A stretch of 64,000 bases of DNA, taken from assembly GCA_030426355.1 (NCBI GenBank), contig JAUHYQ010000001.1, positions 124,001 through 188,000 of the forward strand, in the 5' to 3' direction. A program made the position numbers and the translations under genes. Shown in pieces: positions 27,225 to 38,000 of this stretch (within the stretch, counting starts at the first letter, position 1; the number at the start of each line of letters is the position of its first letter). The notes beneath the pieces were generated by a model. That model worked only from the letters and a program-made list of their open reading frames with translations. It was not told where the DNA came from and searched no databases. The DNA is from Gammaproteobacteria bacterium. GTDB lineage: Bacteria > Pseudomonadota > Gammaproteobacteria > Steroidobacterales > GCA-2729495.

Positions 27225-28618
27225 TCCGCCGGCACCGAATCGAATATGCGACCGGGGTTCAGTATGCCCCGCGGGTCGAGGGCCAGTTTCATGCGTTGCA
27301 TAAGTTCGATTTCTGCGGGATTGCGGCAGACATGCAACCATTTTTTCTTTTCCAGACCAACACCGTGTTCCGCCGATACCGAACCCCCGATTTTCTGCAG
27401 AGGTTCGTATACGCAGCGTTCGACACGCTCGCGCACAACGTCCTGTGGCTGATTGCCTGCGGCGACCACCAGATGCAAGTTACCGTCGCCGGCATGACCG
27501 AACACCCAGAGGCGCGCCTGCCCACCCCATTCCCTCGTCAAGCGCTGTTCAACTTGCTGCACGTACGCTTCCATCTCGGTAAGCGGCAGACTGACATCAA
27601 AAATAATGGCCGATGCCGATTCCAGGGTCAGCTCCACATTTTCGCGCAGGCCCCAAAGTTCATTGCGTTCCGCTTCGGACTTGCAAACCAGCGCATCCTC
27701 CAGCAAATGACACTGCGTCGCCTGATGCAAGACATTCACAAAGCGCTCGTGATCAGCATCCCGGTCGTTGCCCCGCGCCTCTGCCAGCACATAGTAAGCA
27801 TGCCCGGTGTCGAGCGGCGCGCGATCAACCGTTACCAATTCATAGAAGTTGCGCCACATCAACTCGAACGCATGCAGCCCGCCGCCCAGACCGCCTTCCA
27901 GATGCGCCAGCAGAGCGACCACCTGTTCGAAATTCTTGCATGCCAGCAGCGCGGTTTCTCGGCCGGTCGGCAGAGGCCTTAGTCGCAACACCAGCCGCGT
28001 AATAACCCCTAACGTACCTTCGCTGCCGATAAACAACTGCTTGAGGTCATAGCCGGCATTGTTCTTCAACATTTGGTTAAGCGAAGAAACCACCGTGCCG
28101 TCAGCCAGCACCGCTTCGAGGCCCAGTATCTGCTCCCGCGCCATTCCGTATCGCAGTACGTTAATGCCGCCGGCGTTGGTCGCCGCATTGCCACCGACGG
28201 TGCAGCTCCCCCGCGCACCCAGGTCAAGCGCCAGTTGCAAACCGTGCTTTTCGGCTGCTTCCTGAGCACGCTGCAGCGGCACACCTGCTTGTACGCGCAT
28301 GACTCGGTTTACCGGATCAATGTGCTCTATTTGATTCAACCTTTCGGTGGACAGCACCACGTCATCCACGGTGGCAAGGGCTCCCTCTGCAAGACCGGTC
28401 AGGCCACCGTGCGTCACGACCGCCTGGCCACGCTCATTGCAAGCCTTTAACACAGCCGCCACGCCCGCGACATTGGCCGGCCTGAAGAGCACTGCTGCGG
28501 TGACAAAGTCTTTGCGCCAGATGCCAGCAGCGCGGCCACTGACATCGGCGCCCGTGAGCACCGCATCAGCACCGAGCAATGGCGTCAGCTGATCAAGCAA
28601 GGCGCGGTGAATGTTCAT
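27221..28618 (-). CDS. GlcD/D-2-hydroxyacid dehydrogenase-like FAD oxidoreductase
   Basis: A 465-residue PCMH-type flavoprotein. FAD-binding segments are VVTHGGLTGLAEGAL and GSCTVGGNAATNAGGINVLRYG, with C-terminal HAGDGNLHLVV, VSAEHGVGLEKKKW and LDPRGILNPGRIF. This fits D-lactate, glycolate or D-2-hydroxyglutarate dehydrogenases. It is wedged between moaA and fdhD, overlapping fdhD by 4 bases and sharing one base with the moaA stop, so all three are cotranscribed. Why a hydroxyacid dehydrogenase sits inside a molybdenum-cofactor operon is unclear. Confidence 0.88.
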   Translation of the reverse strand: MNIHRALLDQLTPLLGADAVLTGADVSGRAAGIWRKDFVTAAVLFRPANVAGVAAVLKACNERGQAVVTHGGLTGLAEGALATVDDVVLSTERLNQIEHIDPVNRVMRVQAGVPLQRAQEAAEKHGLQLALDLGARGSCTVGGNAATNAGGINVLRYGMAREQILGLEAVLADGTVVSSLNQMLKNNAGYDLKQLFIGSEGTLGVITRLVLRLRPLPTGRETALLACKNFEQVVALLAHLEGGLGGGLHAFELMWRNFYELVTVDRAPLDTGHAYYVLAEARGNDRDADHERFVNVLHQATQCHLLEDALVCKSEAERNELWGLRENVELTLESASAIIFDVSLPLTEMEAYVQQVEQRLTREWGGQARLWVFGHAGDGNLHLVVAAGNQPQDVVRERVERCVYEPLQKIGGSVSAEHGVGLEKKKWLHVCRNPAEIELMQRMKLALDPRGILNPGRIFDSVPAE

Positions 28619-29691
28619 CAGCCGCCGATGTAATACATTTCCACCTTGTCGGCCGGTGCGCTATTGAGCGCGCGCAACTCGCTATATCGATCAGCGCGCC
28701 CCCGCCAAACGCCACCGATCAACTCGGCAAGTTGCTCATCCGTCAGTTCGCTGCGCAGCGGTTCACGCAAATCAATACCGCTGGCCGCGAACAGGCAAGT
28801 AAATAACTTGCCGTCCGACGACAATCGGGCACGAGTGCACGACCCGCAGAAAGGTTCAGTCACGGAGGTAATAAAACCGACCTCTCCCTGCCCGTCTGCA
28901 AACACATAACGGCTCGCAACCTCACCGTGATAATTACGCGCAACCGGCTCAAGTGGCCAGCGCTCGTTAATTAATTGCAGCAATTCTTTGGCCGGAACCG
29001 TTTCGGCCGGCTGCCAGTGATTGATGGTGCCCACGTCCATGTACTCAATAAAACGCACAATAACGCCGCTGCCACGGAAGTGATCCACCGTGTCGAGCAC
29101 GGTGTGATCGTTCACACCGCGTTTAATTACGGTGTTCACTTTAATAGGGGTAAGGCCTGACTGCTCGGCCTCATGTATACCTTCCAGAACCCGCTGGTAA
29201 CTGCCGCGGCCACCACTCATGCGCCGGAATACTGCTTCGTCAAGCGCGTCCAGACTAACCGTGACGCGATCCAGACCGGCGGCTTTCAGCGCTGCCGCGT
29301 GCTGTGCCAGCAGAATCCCGTTGGTCGTGAGCGCAATATCATCAATGCCTTCAATGCCGCGGAGCTCCGCGATCAGGTCCGGCAAATTGGCACGTAACAG
29401 CGGCTCCCCTCCGGTTATGCGAAGTTTGTTAACGCCCAGGCCGACAAAAATTCGAGCGGTTCTGACAATCTCGTCAAATGACAACCGCGCATCACTGCTC
29501 AGAAACTGGAAATCCTTGTGATATTTGTCTTCGGGCATGCAATACGGGCAGCGAAAATTGCAGCGATCCATCACCGAAATGCGTAAATCGTGGAGCGGAC
29601 GGCCACGCGTATCCTGCAGCCGAACCTTGCCGTCAGGAAAACGGATGAGCGGCGCAGAGCCAGAATCAGAAGGGGCTGTTGTTTGAGTCAT
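28618..29691 (-). CDS. moaA: GTP 3',8-cyclase
   Basis: Radical-SAM enzyme of the first molybdopterin step, acting with MoaC. The 357-residue protein has the N-terminal cluster motif MDRCNFRCPYCMPEDKYH (CxxxCxxC), the second cluster in CGSCTRARLSSDGKLFTCLF and the C-terminal GG tail (MYYIGG) that MoaA needs for activity. ATG 29691 is taken as start; the first 20 residues are a variable extension. It is the first gene of moaA-oxidase-fdhD and divergent from the quinone oxidoreductase. Confidence 0.95.
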   Translation of the reverse strand: MTQTTAPSDSGSAPLIRFPDGKVRLQDTRGRPLHDLRISVMDRCNFRCPYCMPEDKYHKDFQFLSSDARLSFDEIVRTARIFVGLGVNKLRITGGEPLLRANLPDLIAELRGIEGIDDIALTTNGILLAQHAAALKAAGLDRVTVSLDALDEAVFRRMSGGRGSYQRVLEGIHEAEQSGLTPIKVNTVIKRGVNDHTVLDTVDHFRGSGVIVRFIEYMDVGTINHWQPAETVPAKELLQLINERWPLEPVARNYHGEVASRYVFADGQGEVGFITSVTEPFCGSCTRARLSSDGKLFTCLFAASGIDLREPLRSELTDEQLAELIGGVWRGRADRYSELRALNSAPADKVEMYYIGG

Positions 29692-29806
29692 GTAGGCTGC
29701 CGATTTAGCGCTACCGCGCGGGAAGTACCCTACACGGCTCGCGGAATGACGCTAACATACGGCCTTCGCTTGTCAATGAGATCAGTCAACCCCGATAGTA
29801 GCTGCC

Positions 29807-30841
29807 ATGGTTAAAGCGCCCAGTAACCTTTCATTAAACATTCCGCAGCAAATGCGGGGTGTCGTTATCAGCGCGCCAGGCGGGCCCGAGGTATTGCGTC
29901 TCAAGGATGTGCCAACCCCCCGGCCGGGCACGGGCGAAGTGCTGATCAAAGTTGCGGCTGCGGGTGTCAACCGCCCCGACTGCCTGCAGCGGCGCGGCAT
30001 CTACCCGCCGCCGCCGGGAGCATCGGAACTGCCTGGCCTCGAAGTGGCCGGAACGATCGTCCAGTGCGGTGATGGCGTTGAATCGCTGCAATCCGGCGAT
30101 CGGGTTTGCGCGCTGGTGGCCGGTGGCGGGTACGCCGAGTATTGCCTGGCACCGGCGGTTCAATGCCTTCCCGTGCCGACAAGCCTGACACTCGCGCAGG
30201 CGGCGACCCTGCCAGAAACCTTCTTTACGGTATGGAGCAATGTGTTTGATCGCGGCAAACTGGTTGCGAACGAAACGCTGCTGGTACATGGCGGGGCCAG
30301 CGGCATTGGCACCACGGCCATACAAATGGGGCGCGCAATGGGGGCTACCGTTTATGCGACCGCCGGGAGTGACGCAAAGGCAAAACTATGCGAAGCACTG
30401 GGTGCGGCGCGCTGCATCAACTACAAACGTGAGAATTTTCTGGATGAACTGAAGGCCGAAACTTCAGGCGGCGTGGACGTTATTCTGGATATCGTTGGCG
30501 GCAGCCATCTGGAACAAAATATTAAGTTGCTGAACACCGACGGAAGACTGGTCGTCATCGGCATACTCGGGGGTGCTAAAGGCACGCTCAACCTTGGCCT
30601 CGTGCTTAGCAAACGTCTGGTCATCACCGGCTCCACGTTACGCGCCCGCCCACCCGCAGAAAAACAACTTATCGCGGACCAACTTCGCAAGCATATATGG
30701 CCGCTATTGGAGCACGGCACCATTAAGCCGGTAGTGCAGCGACATTTCGGCCTGGCGGATGCGGCCGAAGCGCACCGTCTGCTTGAAGCCAATCAGGCCG
30801 AGGGAAAACTGGTACTGATGGTAAACGCGGATCATGAGTAA
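29807..30841 (+). CDS. Zinc-free quinone oxidoreductase (PIG3 type), MDR superfamily
   Basis: A 344-residue medium-chain dehydrogenase. Signatures: RPDCLQRRGIYPPPPGASEL, LVHGGASGIGTTAIQMGRAMG (NADPH loop) and VDVILDIVGGSHLEQNI. PIG3-type members reduce quinones with NADPH. A second ATG at 29852 (MRGVVISAPGG) matches the family N-terminus better and may be the true start. It overlaps XdhC by 8 bases and heads the plus-strand molybdenum-cofactor operon. Confidence 0.9.
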   Translation: MVKAPSNLSLNIPQQMRGVVISAPGGPEVLRLKDVPTPRPGTGEVLIKVAAAGVNRPDCLQRRGIYPPPPGASELPGLEVAGTIVQCGDGVESLQSGDRVCALVAGGGYAEYCLAPAVQCLPVPTSLTLAQAATLPETFFTVWSNVFDRGKLVANETLLVHGGASGIGTTAIQMGRAMGATVYATAGSDAKAKLCEALGAARCINYKRENFLDELKAETSGGVDVILDIVGGSHLEQNIKLLNTDGRLVVIGILGGAKGTLNLGLVLSKRLVITGSTLRARPPAEKQLIADQLRKHIWPLLEHGTIKPVVQRHFGLADAAEAHRLLEANQAEGKLVLMVNADHE

Positions 30842-31856
30842 CCGGTTTCTGGTTGAACAATTTGATATCTGGCGCTCCGGCGGACAGGAGCTGGTGCTTG
30901 TCACGGTTTTAGAAACCGCAGGTTCCACCTATAGCAAGGCGGGCCGACAGCTACTGATCAACGGCGACCGTCAGTACGCCGGCCTGGTTGGCGGTGGTTG
31001 TCTCGAAGGCGACCTCGTACTGCGGGCTGAAGAGGTACTGAAGTCGGGCACGCCGCAACTGGTCCGCTATGACATGCGCGATGATGCCGATGATTTGTGG
31101 GGCATGGGTCTGGGCTGCCGCGGGATGATGCGTCTATTACTGCAACGGTTGAATGCGGCAAATGACTGGCAGCCTTTCAGCCAACTTGCCGAACTGATGC
31201 GTCGTGACACAGCAACCGGCGTGGAGCTGGTCATTGCAAGCGATAACGCATGCCATCCCGTCGGTCGCATGGACTTCAGTGAGGTTGCGGATAAGCCGTT
31301 TGCTCCGGGTATTACGGCGACCGAAACCACTGACGGCAACTATGAATCGCTGCGCTGGATCATAAAACCCTGGCCAAGAGTGCTGTTACTTGGTGCCGGG
31401 CCGGATTCTCACCCGGTGATCGGGATGGCACGGCTGCTGGGCTGGCATATCACGGTCGCTGACCATCGTGCCTCGCTGCTAAAGGCCCCCGAACTGAGCG
31501 CGGCCGATCATGTTTTGTTGGTTGACAGTGGTACGTTGCAAAACGAACTAACGCTGGAAAGTTACTCGGCGGCCTGCGTCATGAGCCACCACCTCGAAAC
31601 TGACCTTGGTTACCTGAAAGCCTTGCGCGAGTGCCCGCTGATGTATACCGGCGTGTTGGGTCCGGCAGCGCGCCGGGCGGAACTGCTGGATCGTCTGAAA
31701 GCCGAAAATACTGCCGTCGACTGCGTTGAATTTGCGGCACGGCTAAAAGGGCCGGTGGGCCTGGACATAGGCGCCGAAACACCGCAAGGCATTGCGCTGG
31801 CCCTGCTGGCAGAGATGCACGCGACTTTTGCGGCTGCAGGCGTAATTTCCATATGA
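30834..31856 (+). CDS. XdhC/CoxI family molybdenum-hydroxylase maturation protein
   Basis: A 340-residue XdhC-type protein. The N-terminal domain has TAGSTYSKAGRQLLI and LVGGGCLEGDLVLRAEEVL, and the C-terminal Rossmann-like domain has PRVLLLGAGPDSHPV and a terminal VGLDIGAETPQGIALALLAEM. XdhC inserts and sulfurates the cofactor of xanthine-dehydrogenase-family enzymes. That fits the orphan 2Fe-2S subunit at 22.1 kb, but the client large subunit is not in the window. It overlaps moeA by 4 bases (ATGA). Confidence 0.92.
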   Translation: MSNRFLVEQFDIWRSGGQELVLVTVLETAGSTYSKAGRQLLINGDRQYAGLVGGGCLEGDLVLRAEEVLKSGTPQLVRYDMRDDADDLWGMGLGCRGMMRLLLQRLNAANDWQPFSQLAELMRRDTATGVELVIASDNACHPVGRMDFSEVADKPFAPGITATETTDGNYESLRWIIKPWPRVLLLGAGPDSHPVIGMARLLGWHITVADHRASLLKAPELSAADHVLLVDSGTLQNELTLESYSAACVMSHHLETDLGYLKALRECPLMYTGVLGPAARRAELLDRLKAENTAVDCVEFAARLKGPVGLDIGAETPQGIALALLAEMHATFAAAGVISI

Positions 31857-33067
31857 CCAAACAGCAAGCACGCACACGCATAGACGTTCGCGAAGCCGAC
31901 GACCTGATAGCAGGCAACATGCCGAAGTATCCGCCTTCGCGTATCCCACTCGCCGCGTCAGCCGGACTGGTATTGATGGAAAATATCGTCGCGGAACGGG
32001 ACCAGCCGCCTTTTAACCGCGCCACCATGGACGGGATTGCGATTGCGAGCGCGGCAGAAGACAGGAATCGCCGTTTTCGGGTCACCGGCATTCAGGCAGC
32101 GGGCGCGCCGCAGTTGAGTCTGGAAGCCCCAGACACCTGCGTGGAAGTGATGACCGGTGCGGTGATGCCCGCCGGTGCCGACACGGTCATACCGGTGGAA
32201 AGAATTACGGTGCAAGACGGCGCTTGCGAGCTGGAAGAAAACTACACCTACACGCCCGGCCAGTTTGTGCACCTTCGTGGCAGCGACCATGCACGCGGCG
32301 ACGTGCTGCTCCCGCCCGGAACGCGCATCCGCAGCCCCGAAATGGCGATACTGACGGCTGCGGGCAAGGCCGATGCAGCAGTCAGCATCTGGCCAAGGAT
32401 TGCCATCGTATCAACGGGCGATGAACTGGTTGATGTTGGCGAGACCATTGAAGACCATCAAATTCGCTCGTCGAACGACCGCGCGATCGAGGCGGCGCTG
32501 AAACTGCGGGGCTGTTCCGAAACCCGCCGCAGTAACTTGCCGGATGACCCTGCTGAACTGAAACATGCGATTCGCGAACTGCACGACGACTCCGACGTGC
32601 TGATCCTCAGCGGTGGAGTTTCAATGGGCAAGTACGACTATGTACCCAGAATCATGGAAGAACTGGGAGTCACGCTGATCTTTCACAAAATTCTGCAGCG
32701 CCCGGGATTGCCTATGTGGTTCGGCGTCAGCGCGGCAGGTGTTCCGGTGTTCGCGCTGCCGGGTAATCCGGTTTCAACGCTGGTGTGTTTGACGCGTTAC
32801 GTCCTCCCTGCGCTGCAACGCTCACTGGGTGAAGCATGCCTCCCCGCAGTTCTGCCACTGGCGGAGGACGTGCTGTTCGAACCGGACCTGTGCTGGTTTC
32901 TGCCTGTCCGCGTACAATACACTGAGGCAGGCCCAGTGGCGGTGCCTCGCCCGACGAACACTTCCGGTGATTTTATCGGGCTGCGGGGCACCGACGGATT
33001 TGTTGAGCTGGAGCGCGGTGAATCGCGCTTCCCAGCGGGAAGTTGCTATCGTTTTTGGGCCTGGTGA
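31853..33067 (+). CDS. moeA: Molybdopterin molybdenumtransferase
   Basis: Inserts molybdate into adenylated molybdopterin. The 404-residue protein shows the MoeA domains in order: RATMDGIAIASA, EVMTGAVMPAGADTVIP, IVSTGDELVDVGE, LSGGVSMGKYDYVP and LPGNPVSTLVCL. Length is near the E. coli enzyme (411). It sits between XdhC and a CBS protein, each within a few bases. The end of this gene could be misread in another frame as an N-terminal extension of the CBS protein. Confidence 0.95.
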   Translation: MTKQQARTRIDVREADDLIAGNMPKYPPSRIPLAASAGLVLMENIVAERDQPPFNRATMDGIAIASAAEDRNRRFRVTGIQAAGAPQLSLEAPDTCVEVMTGAVMPAGADTVIPVERITVQDGACELEENYTYTPGQFVHLRGSDHARGDVLLPPGTRIRSPEMAILTAAGKADAAVSIWPRIAIVSTGDELVDVGETIEDHQIRSSNDRAIEAALKLRGCSETRRSNLPDDPAELKHAIRELHDDSDVLILSGGVSMGKYDYVPRIMEELGVTLIFHKILQRPGLPMWFGVSAAGVPVFALPGNPVSTLVCLTRYVLPALQRSLGEACLPAVLPLAEDVLFEPDLCWFLPVRVQYTEAGPVAVPRPTNTSGDFIGLRGTDGFVELERGESRFPAGSCYRFWAW

Positions 33068-33074
33068 GTACACC

Positions 33075-33509
33075 GTGAAAAAAATACCGCCAATCAAAAC
33101 CGCGATGACCGCGTTCCCCTATTCCGTGCAGCCGGAAGCTTCGCTGCATCAGGCCATGGATTTCATGCGCACCCACAACATCAGACATTTGCCCGTCGCC
33201 GATGATGGCAAGCTCATGGGATTGGTGTCGGACCGCGACATCAAACTTGTGCTGGGCCCCGACTTTGCCTATCCGGATCCGGATAAACTGACGGTGGGCG
33301 ACATTATGCGCTCGGACACTTACACCGTGGATATGGAAGAACGGCTCGACAACGTGCTCGCTCACATGGCAGAACATCACATCGGCTCGGCAGTAATTAC
33401 CCGGCATGGAAAACTTGCCGGCATGTTCACGCTGTCAGATGCCTGTCGGGAGTTCGCAGAATATTTGCGGGCACCTTATCTCAAGCCGGACGGCGACGAT
33501 GCCGCCTGA
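33075..33509 (+). CDS. Tandem CBS-domain protein
   Basis: From GTG 33075 the protein has 144 residues, almost exactly two CBS motifs: TAFPYSVQPEASLHQAMDFM to LVSDRDIKLVL, and VGDIMRSDTYTVDMEERLDNVLAHM to LAGMFTLSDACREFAEYL. CBS pairs bind adenine nucleotides and act as energy sensors. GGTGAG sits about ten bases before the GTG. The longer frame upstream lies within moeA and has no domain. Its position between moeA and moaB suggests a regulatory role in cofactor supply. Confidence 0.87.
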   Translation: MKKIPPIKTAMTAFPYSVQPEASLHQAMDFMRTHNIRHLPVADDGKLMGLVSDRDIKLVLGPDFAYPDPDKLTVGDIMRSDTYTVDMEERLDNVLAHMAEHHIGSAVITRHGKLAGMFTLSDACREFAEYLRAPYLKPDGDDAA

Positions 33510-33530
33510 ATTCGCTGCACGGAGTCTTTT

Positions 33531-34064
33531 TTGAGTCACGATAACGTTAAAAATCGGGAGTTCATACCGCTGAATATTGCGGTCATGACCGTTTCCGACA
33601 GCCGCAATGAAAGCACTGACAAGTCGGGCGCACTGTTGGTTGACCGGCTGACAAAAGCCGGACATCAATTGCGCGATAAGCAAATTCAGCCGGATGATAT
33701 TTACCGCATACGCGCCGGCGTTTCGACCTGGATCGCCGACCCGGAGGTGCACGTCGTGATTACCACCGGGGGCACTGGCGTGACCGGCCGTGACGGCACC
33801 CCGGAAGCGATCACGCCGCTACTGGATAAACTGATTGACGGGTTCGGCGAGATGTTTCGCGCGTTATCGTGGCCCGATATTGGCACATCAACACTGCAGT
33901 CACGCTGTCTGGCTGGTGTCGCGAACGGCACCTACGTATTTTGCCTGCCCGGCTCTACCGGCGCCTGTGCAACCGGATGGGACGAACTCATAGAAAAGCA
34001 GCTGGACTACCGCACTCGCCCATGCAACCTCGCTGAATTGCTGCCGCGCCTCACTGAAACCTGA
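33531..34064 (+). CDS. moaB: Molybdopterin adenylyltransferase-type protein MoaB
   Basis: A 177-residue MoaB/Mog-fold protein that in many bacteria adenylates molybdopterin before MoeA acts. Signatures: NIAVMTVSDSRNESTDKSG, VVITTGGTGVTGRDGTPEAI and FCLPGSTGACATGWDELI. The start is TTG 33531, preceded by GGAG at 33521; no ATG fits. It follows the CBS gene by 21 bases. No mogA is seen, so it may supply that activity. Confidence 0.93.
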   Translation: MSHDNVKNREFIPLNIAVMTVSDSRNESTDKSGALLVDRLTKAGHQLRDKQIQPDDIYRIRAGVSTWIADPEVHVVITTGGTGVTGRDGTPEAITPLLDKLIDGFGEMFRALSWPDIGTSTLQSRCLAGVANGTYVFCLPGSTGACATGWDELIEKQLDYRTRPCNLAELLPRLTET

Positions 34065-34087
34065 ATAAGACTTGAGAGAACCCCGAA

Positions 34088-34876
34088 GTGAATTCAAAAA
34101 ACGCTTTGCCAAAACTTGAAGTGCACATGATCCCCTGCCTGGAGGACAACTACGGTTATCTGGTGCACGACAGTGATAGCGGTTTTACGGCATCGGTAGA
34201 TACCCCCGAAGTGGAACCTATTCTGCGCGCGCTGGATGAAAAAGGCTGGGCGCTCAGCCACATCCTGAATACCCACCACCACTTCGATCATGCCGGTGGC
34301 AATCTTGAGCTCAAAGAAAAGACCGACTGCATCATTATCGGCGCACGCAAGGATGCGGACAGGATCCCCGGTATCGATATTCAGATGGGCGATGGCGATA
34401 TCTACTTGTTCGGCAAACACGAAATGACCATTCTTGAAACACCGGGCCATACCAGGGGACATTTGAGTTACTACTTCGCCGACTCCGACATCGCCTTTGT
34501 CGGGGACACCCTGTTTGCGCTGGGCTGCGGTCGCCTGTTTGAAGGCACCCCTGAAATGATGTGGGAATCTCTGCAGAAACTCTTGCAACTGCCTGATAAA
34601 ACATTAATTTATTGCGCCCATGAATACACCGCCTCCAATGCGGCATTTGCCCTGACAGTCGAACCCGACAACGGCGACTTGCGCACCCGCAACGCGGAAA
34701 TAGCCAAGTTGCGCGCCAGAAACAAGCCCACGATTCCCACCACCATTGGCCTCGAACGGCGCACCAATCCGTTTCTGCGTCCGGACAGCGCCAACATTCG
34801 TGCAACCGTTGGCTTGCGCAGCGCCACGGACACTGAAGTGTTCGCCGAAGTTCGCACCCGCAAAGACCGCTTCTGA
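34088..34876 (+). CDS. gloB: Hydroxyacylglutathione hydrolase (glyoxalase II)
   Basis: Hydrolyses S-lactoylglutathione in methylglyoxal detoxification. The 262-residue protein has IPCLEDNYGYLVHD, the binuclear metal motif LNTHHHFDHAGGN, ILETPGHTRGHLSYYF, VGDTLFALGCGRLFEGTPEMMW and the C-terminal glutathione-site part TTIGLERRTNPFLR. GTG 34088 is the start. It is last in the plus-strand series from 29.8 kb, 23 bases after moaB. Confidence 0.95.
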   Translation: MNSKNALPKLEVHMIPCLEDNYGYLVHDSDSGFTASVDTPEVEPILRALDEKGWALSHILNTHHHFDHAGGNLELKEKTDCIIIGARKDADRIPGIDIQMGDGDIYLFGKHEMTILETPGHTRGHLSYYFADSDIAFVGDTLFALGCGRLFEGTPEMMWESLQKLLQLPDKTLIYCAHEYTASNAAFALTVEPDNGDLRTRNAEIAKLRARNKPTIPTTIGLERRTNPFLRPDSANIRATVGLRSATDTEVFAEVRTRKDRF

Positions 34877-35047
34877 CGACGTCGCAAATCCCGCAAGATT
34901 CTGCGCAAAGCGGCAAATTATGTGAAAAGCGTCACAACGCCCGAGTGACGGCACTAATACAGTGCTGCACTACAGTCATCGGGTATTGTGTATGGGCGCA
35001 CAAAGACATGTATTTACGGCACCTTGCGTGCTTGTCGGGGTTACATT

Positions 35048-38000
35048 GTGTCCCTGACGCGCAAACTCACGCTCATACTCATTGGTGTGCTGCTTACGGT
35101 ATGGGCGATCATTTTCTCGCAATTGCATTTCAGCATTACAGCGAACTTTCAGTCGTTCGATAAGCACACTCGCGACTCCATTAGGGCCGGCGTAGACAAG
35201 GCCATCAGCGATCAGGCCATGCGCATGCACGCCGAGGCGCGAATCTGGATGGAATTGTCTGACACGCACCACACGTCCAAACCGGACAGTGCGGGAAATG
35301 GGGTCAAGGATGCCAATGTGGCAGATAACACGCCTGTTGACCTACCCAAGTGGATTCTGCGTGAAAGCGACGTGGTGTCACTGATAGACCTGAACGGCAA
35401 TGTGCTTTGGTCGTACGCACGCGTTGGCGCGGCCTGGGTCAGTGATCTTACCCGGCAGCCCGATGGCCGCGTAATTCCTGAACTGGCACAGATCGACCCG
35501 GTGGCAGGGCAGCAGTTCTTTCTGCAAACCGATGCCGGTCCGCAATTAGCGTTTTCAACCCCGGTTACGTCCACCAATAGCCAACTGCCCACAGCGCATC
35601 TGGTCGTGGCCAAGACCCTTAACCCATTCTTCTACCAGCAGATATCGATGACGGACCGCCCGCTTGAAGTGCTCTATACCGGCGACCGAAGCAAGTTGGC
35701 CGAGCCACTGGCACCGCTTCTCAGTAAAGGCGGCCTCTCGGATGCAGAGCTTTTTGAACTGGAACAAACCACCTCGCGCGCCTATATGCGCTTCGACGAC
35801 CCATTCGGGAATCCTGTTCTGCTGCTTGCTGCTGCCAGCCCACGATTTTTGTCAACGCTGCCAAACAACCCCGGGGTTCAGCTGTTCATGGTGATCAGCG
35901 CAATCACCATTATCTACCTGTTAATGATGGTCGGTGTAATTAAGCACCTGATCGGTGAACCGCTGGATCGTCTGGGCAAACGGCTGCGCGGCATGAGCCT
36001 TGATGGGCTGCAATCGGTCAATACCGACGGCAAAGGTGAATTTCAGCTGATTGAAAATATGTTCACCGAGCTGGCGGCTGAACGTGAGAAACGCGAATCC
36101 AGCCTGCGTAATTTCGCCCGCGCTGTGGAAACAACTGATGACGCCATTGCCATCATCGACTGGGAAGGAGCTTTCCACTACGTCAATCCAAGCTACATAA
36201 AGCTCACTGGCCGGACACTGGATGAACTGAATGCCTCGAAACCGTGGTGGAACATGGTGTCTGCCACCCACTCCATGCGCACCAGGGGCAACGGCAAAGA
36301 CGAATGGGAAGGCGAAGTCGAAATTATGCGCCCTGATGGGGAAATACGAGTCGTAGAAGTAAAAACCTACAAGCTCGATGCTGTGCAGTCTGAAAACGCA
36401 CACTTCGTGTTTGCTCTGCACGACATCACCGAAAAGAACGCGCAAATCGCAGAGATTCAACGGCTGGCAACCGCGGTAAAAAGCATTGAGGATTGCATCA
36501 TCATTGCTGACACGCAGGGCCGCATCCAATACGCCAATCCCGCTTACGAAAAGCGCTGCGGCAAAAAACTGGCAGAGATACAAGGCCTTGAAACGAACAA
36601 ACTGTCACACGCGGCCAGCCCTCTGGAGGTTTATGAGAACATCACTCAAACCGTTATGGCAGGGAAAGTCTGGCGTGGCGAATTGCAGGCTGTTTTTCAG
36701 GACGGCCGGGAAGTCATTGACGAAGCCGTTATAACCCCGGTGATTAATGACCGTGGTGAGATCGTAAACTACGTGACCACGCTCCATGATGTCACTCAGC
36801 GTGTCACCATGGAAGAAGATTTACGTTTGGCAAACAACCGGGTGCAACAGGCCAATGACGAACTCGAGGAGCGCGTTGCAAAGCGTACTGACGAGTTGCG
36901 AACCGCTAAAGAGATTGCGGAACAGGCCAACGTCGCGAAATCAGCATTTTTGGCCACCGTGAGTCATGAAATTCGAACGCCGCTGAACGGTATTCTCGGT
37001 ATGCTCGAACTGCTGGCGGACTATCCGCTGGATAACGAGCAGAAACGTCTGCTGAGCAGTGCTGACACCTCGGCAGGCCTGCTACTGGCGCTGATCAATG
37101 ACATTCTGGATTTCTCCAAGATAGAGGCCGGCGAGCTGGGGCTGGAAGAAACCACCGTTTCGCTGCGTGAGGCGACAGAATCCGTCGTGCTTTCACTGGC
37201 CGCCACCGCGCACCGCAAGGGCCTCAAACTGCAAAGTTCGCTCGACTCTTCCCTGCCGCGCTTAATAAAAGTGGACGGCGTTCGTCTGCAACAAATTCTG
37301 CTTAACCTGATGGGGAACGCCATCAAATTTACTGAATCGAACGGGGGTAAGGGGAATATCTCGTTGGAAGTCGGGCGCGGCCCCGATACGAGCACCGGTG
37401 CCACGTTACAACTGCGGGTCCGGGACAACGGCATCGGCATACCCACGGAAGCGATAGAGACGCTTTTTAAACCGTTCACGCAAGCCGAAAGCTCAACAAC
37501 CCGACGCTTTGGCGGCACGGGCCTGGGCCTGAGTATTAGCGCGCGTCTGGTCACGCTGATGGGCGGTGAGATCGCTGTAAACAGCCAACTGGGTGAGGGT
37601 TCGGTATTTACCGTAACACTGCCACTGATTGAAGCCACCGGTGGCGTAGCGGCTGAACTGTCACGACTGACGAATACCACTAGCAAAAGCACTATGGCCC
37701 GCTGGGATAATGATGAGTTGCGGGGACACATACTGGTCGCTGAGGACAACCCCATCAATCAGGAGGTTATCAAGCTGCAATTGAAAGCTATCGGCTTTAG
37801 CTGCGACCTCGCGAACGACGGTACCGCAGCACTGGAGTTATGGCACCAGAACAAGTACGACCTCGTGCTGACCGACTGCCATATGCCGAACATGGACGGC
37901 TTTGCGCTGGCCAGGGCAATCCGCAAAGCAGAGGCGGACGCCAGCCGGGTGCCCATCGTGGCGCTCACCGCCAATGTCTTAAGCGAAGAGGCGAAGAAGT

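Noticed and set aside
35921-36583. 220-residue open frame opposite the hybrid kinase
   Set aside because: Antisense to the PAS domains; no independent coding evidence.
37021-37758. 245-residue Ser/Arg-rich open frame opposite the kinase
   Set aside because: Antisense to the HisKA/HATPase region; composition is typical of a frame shadow.
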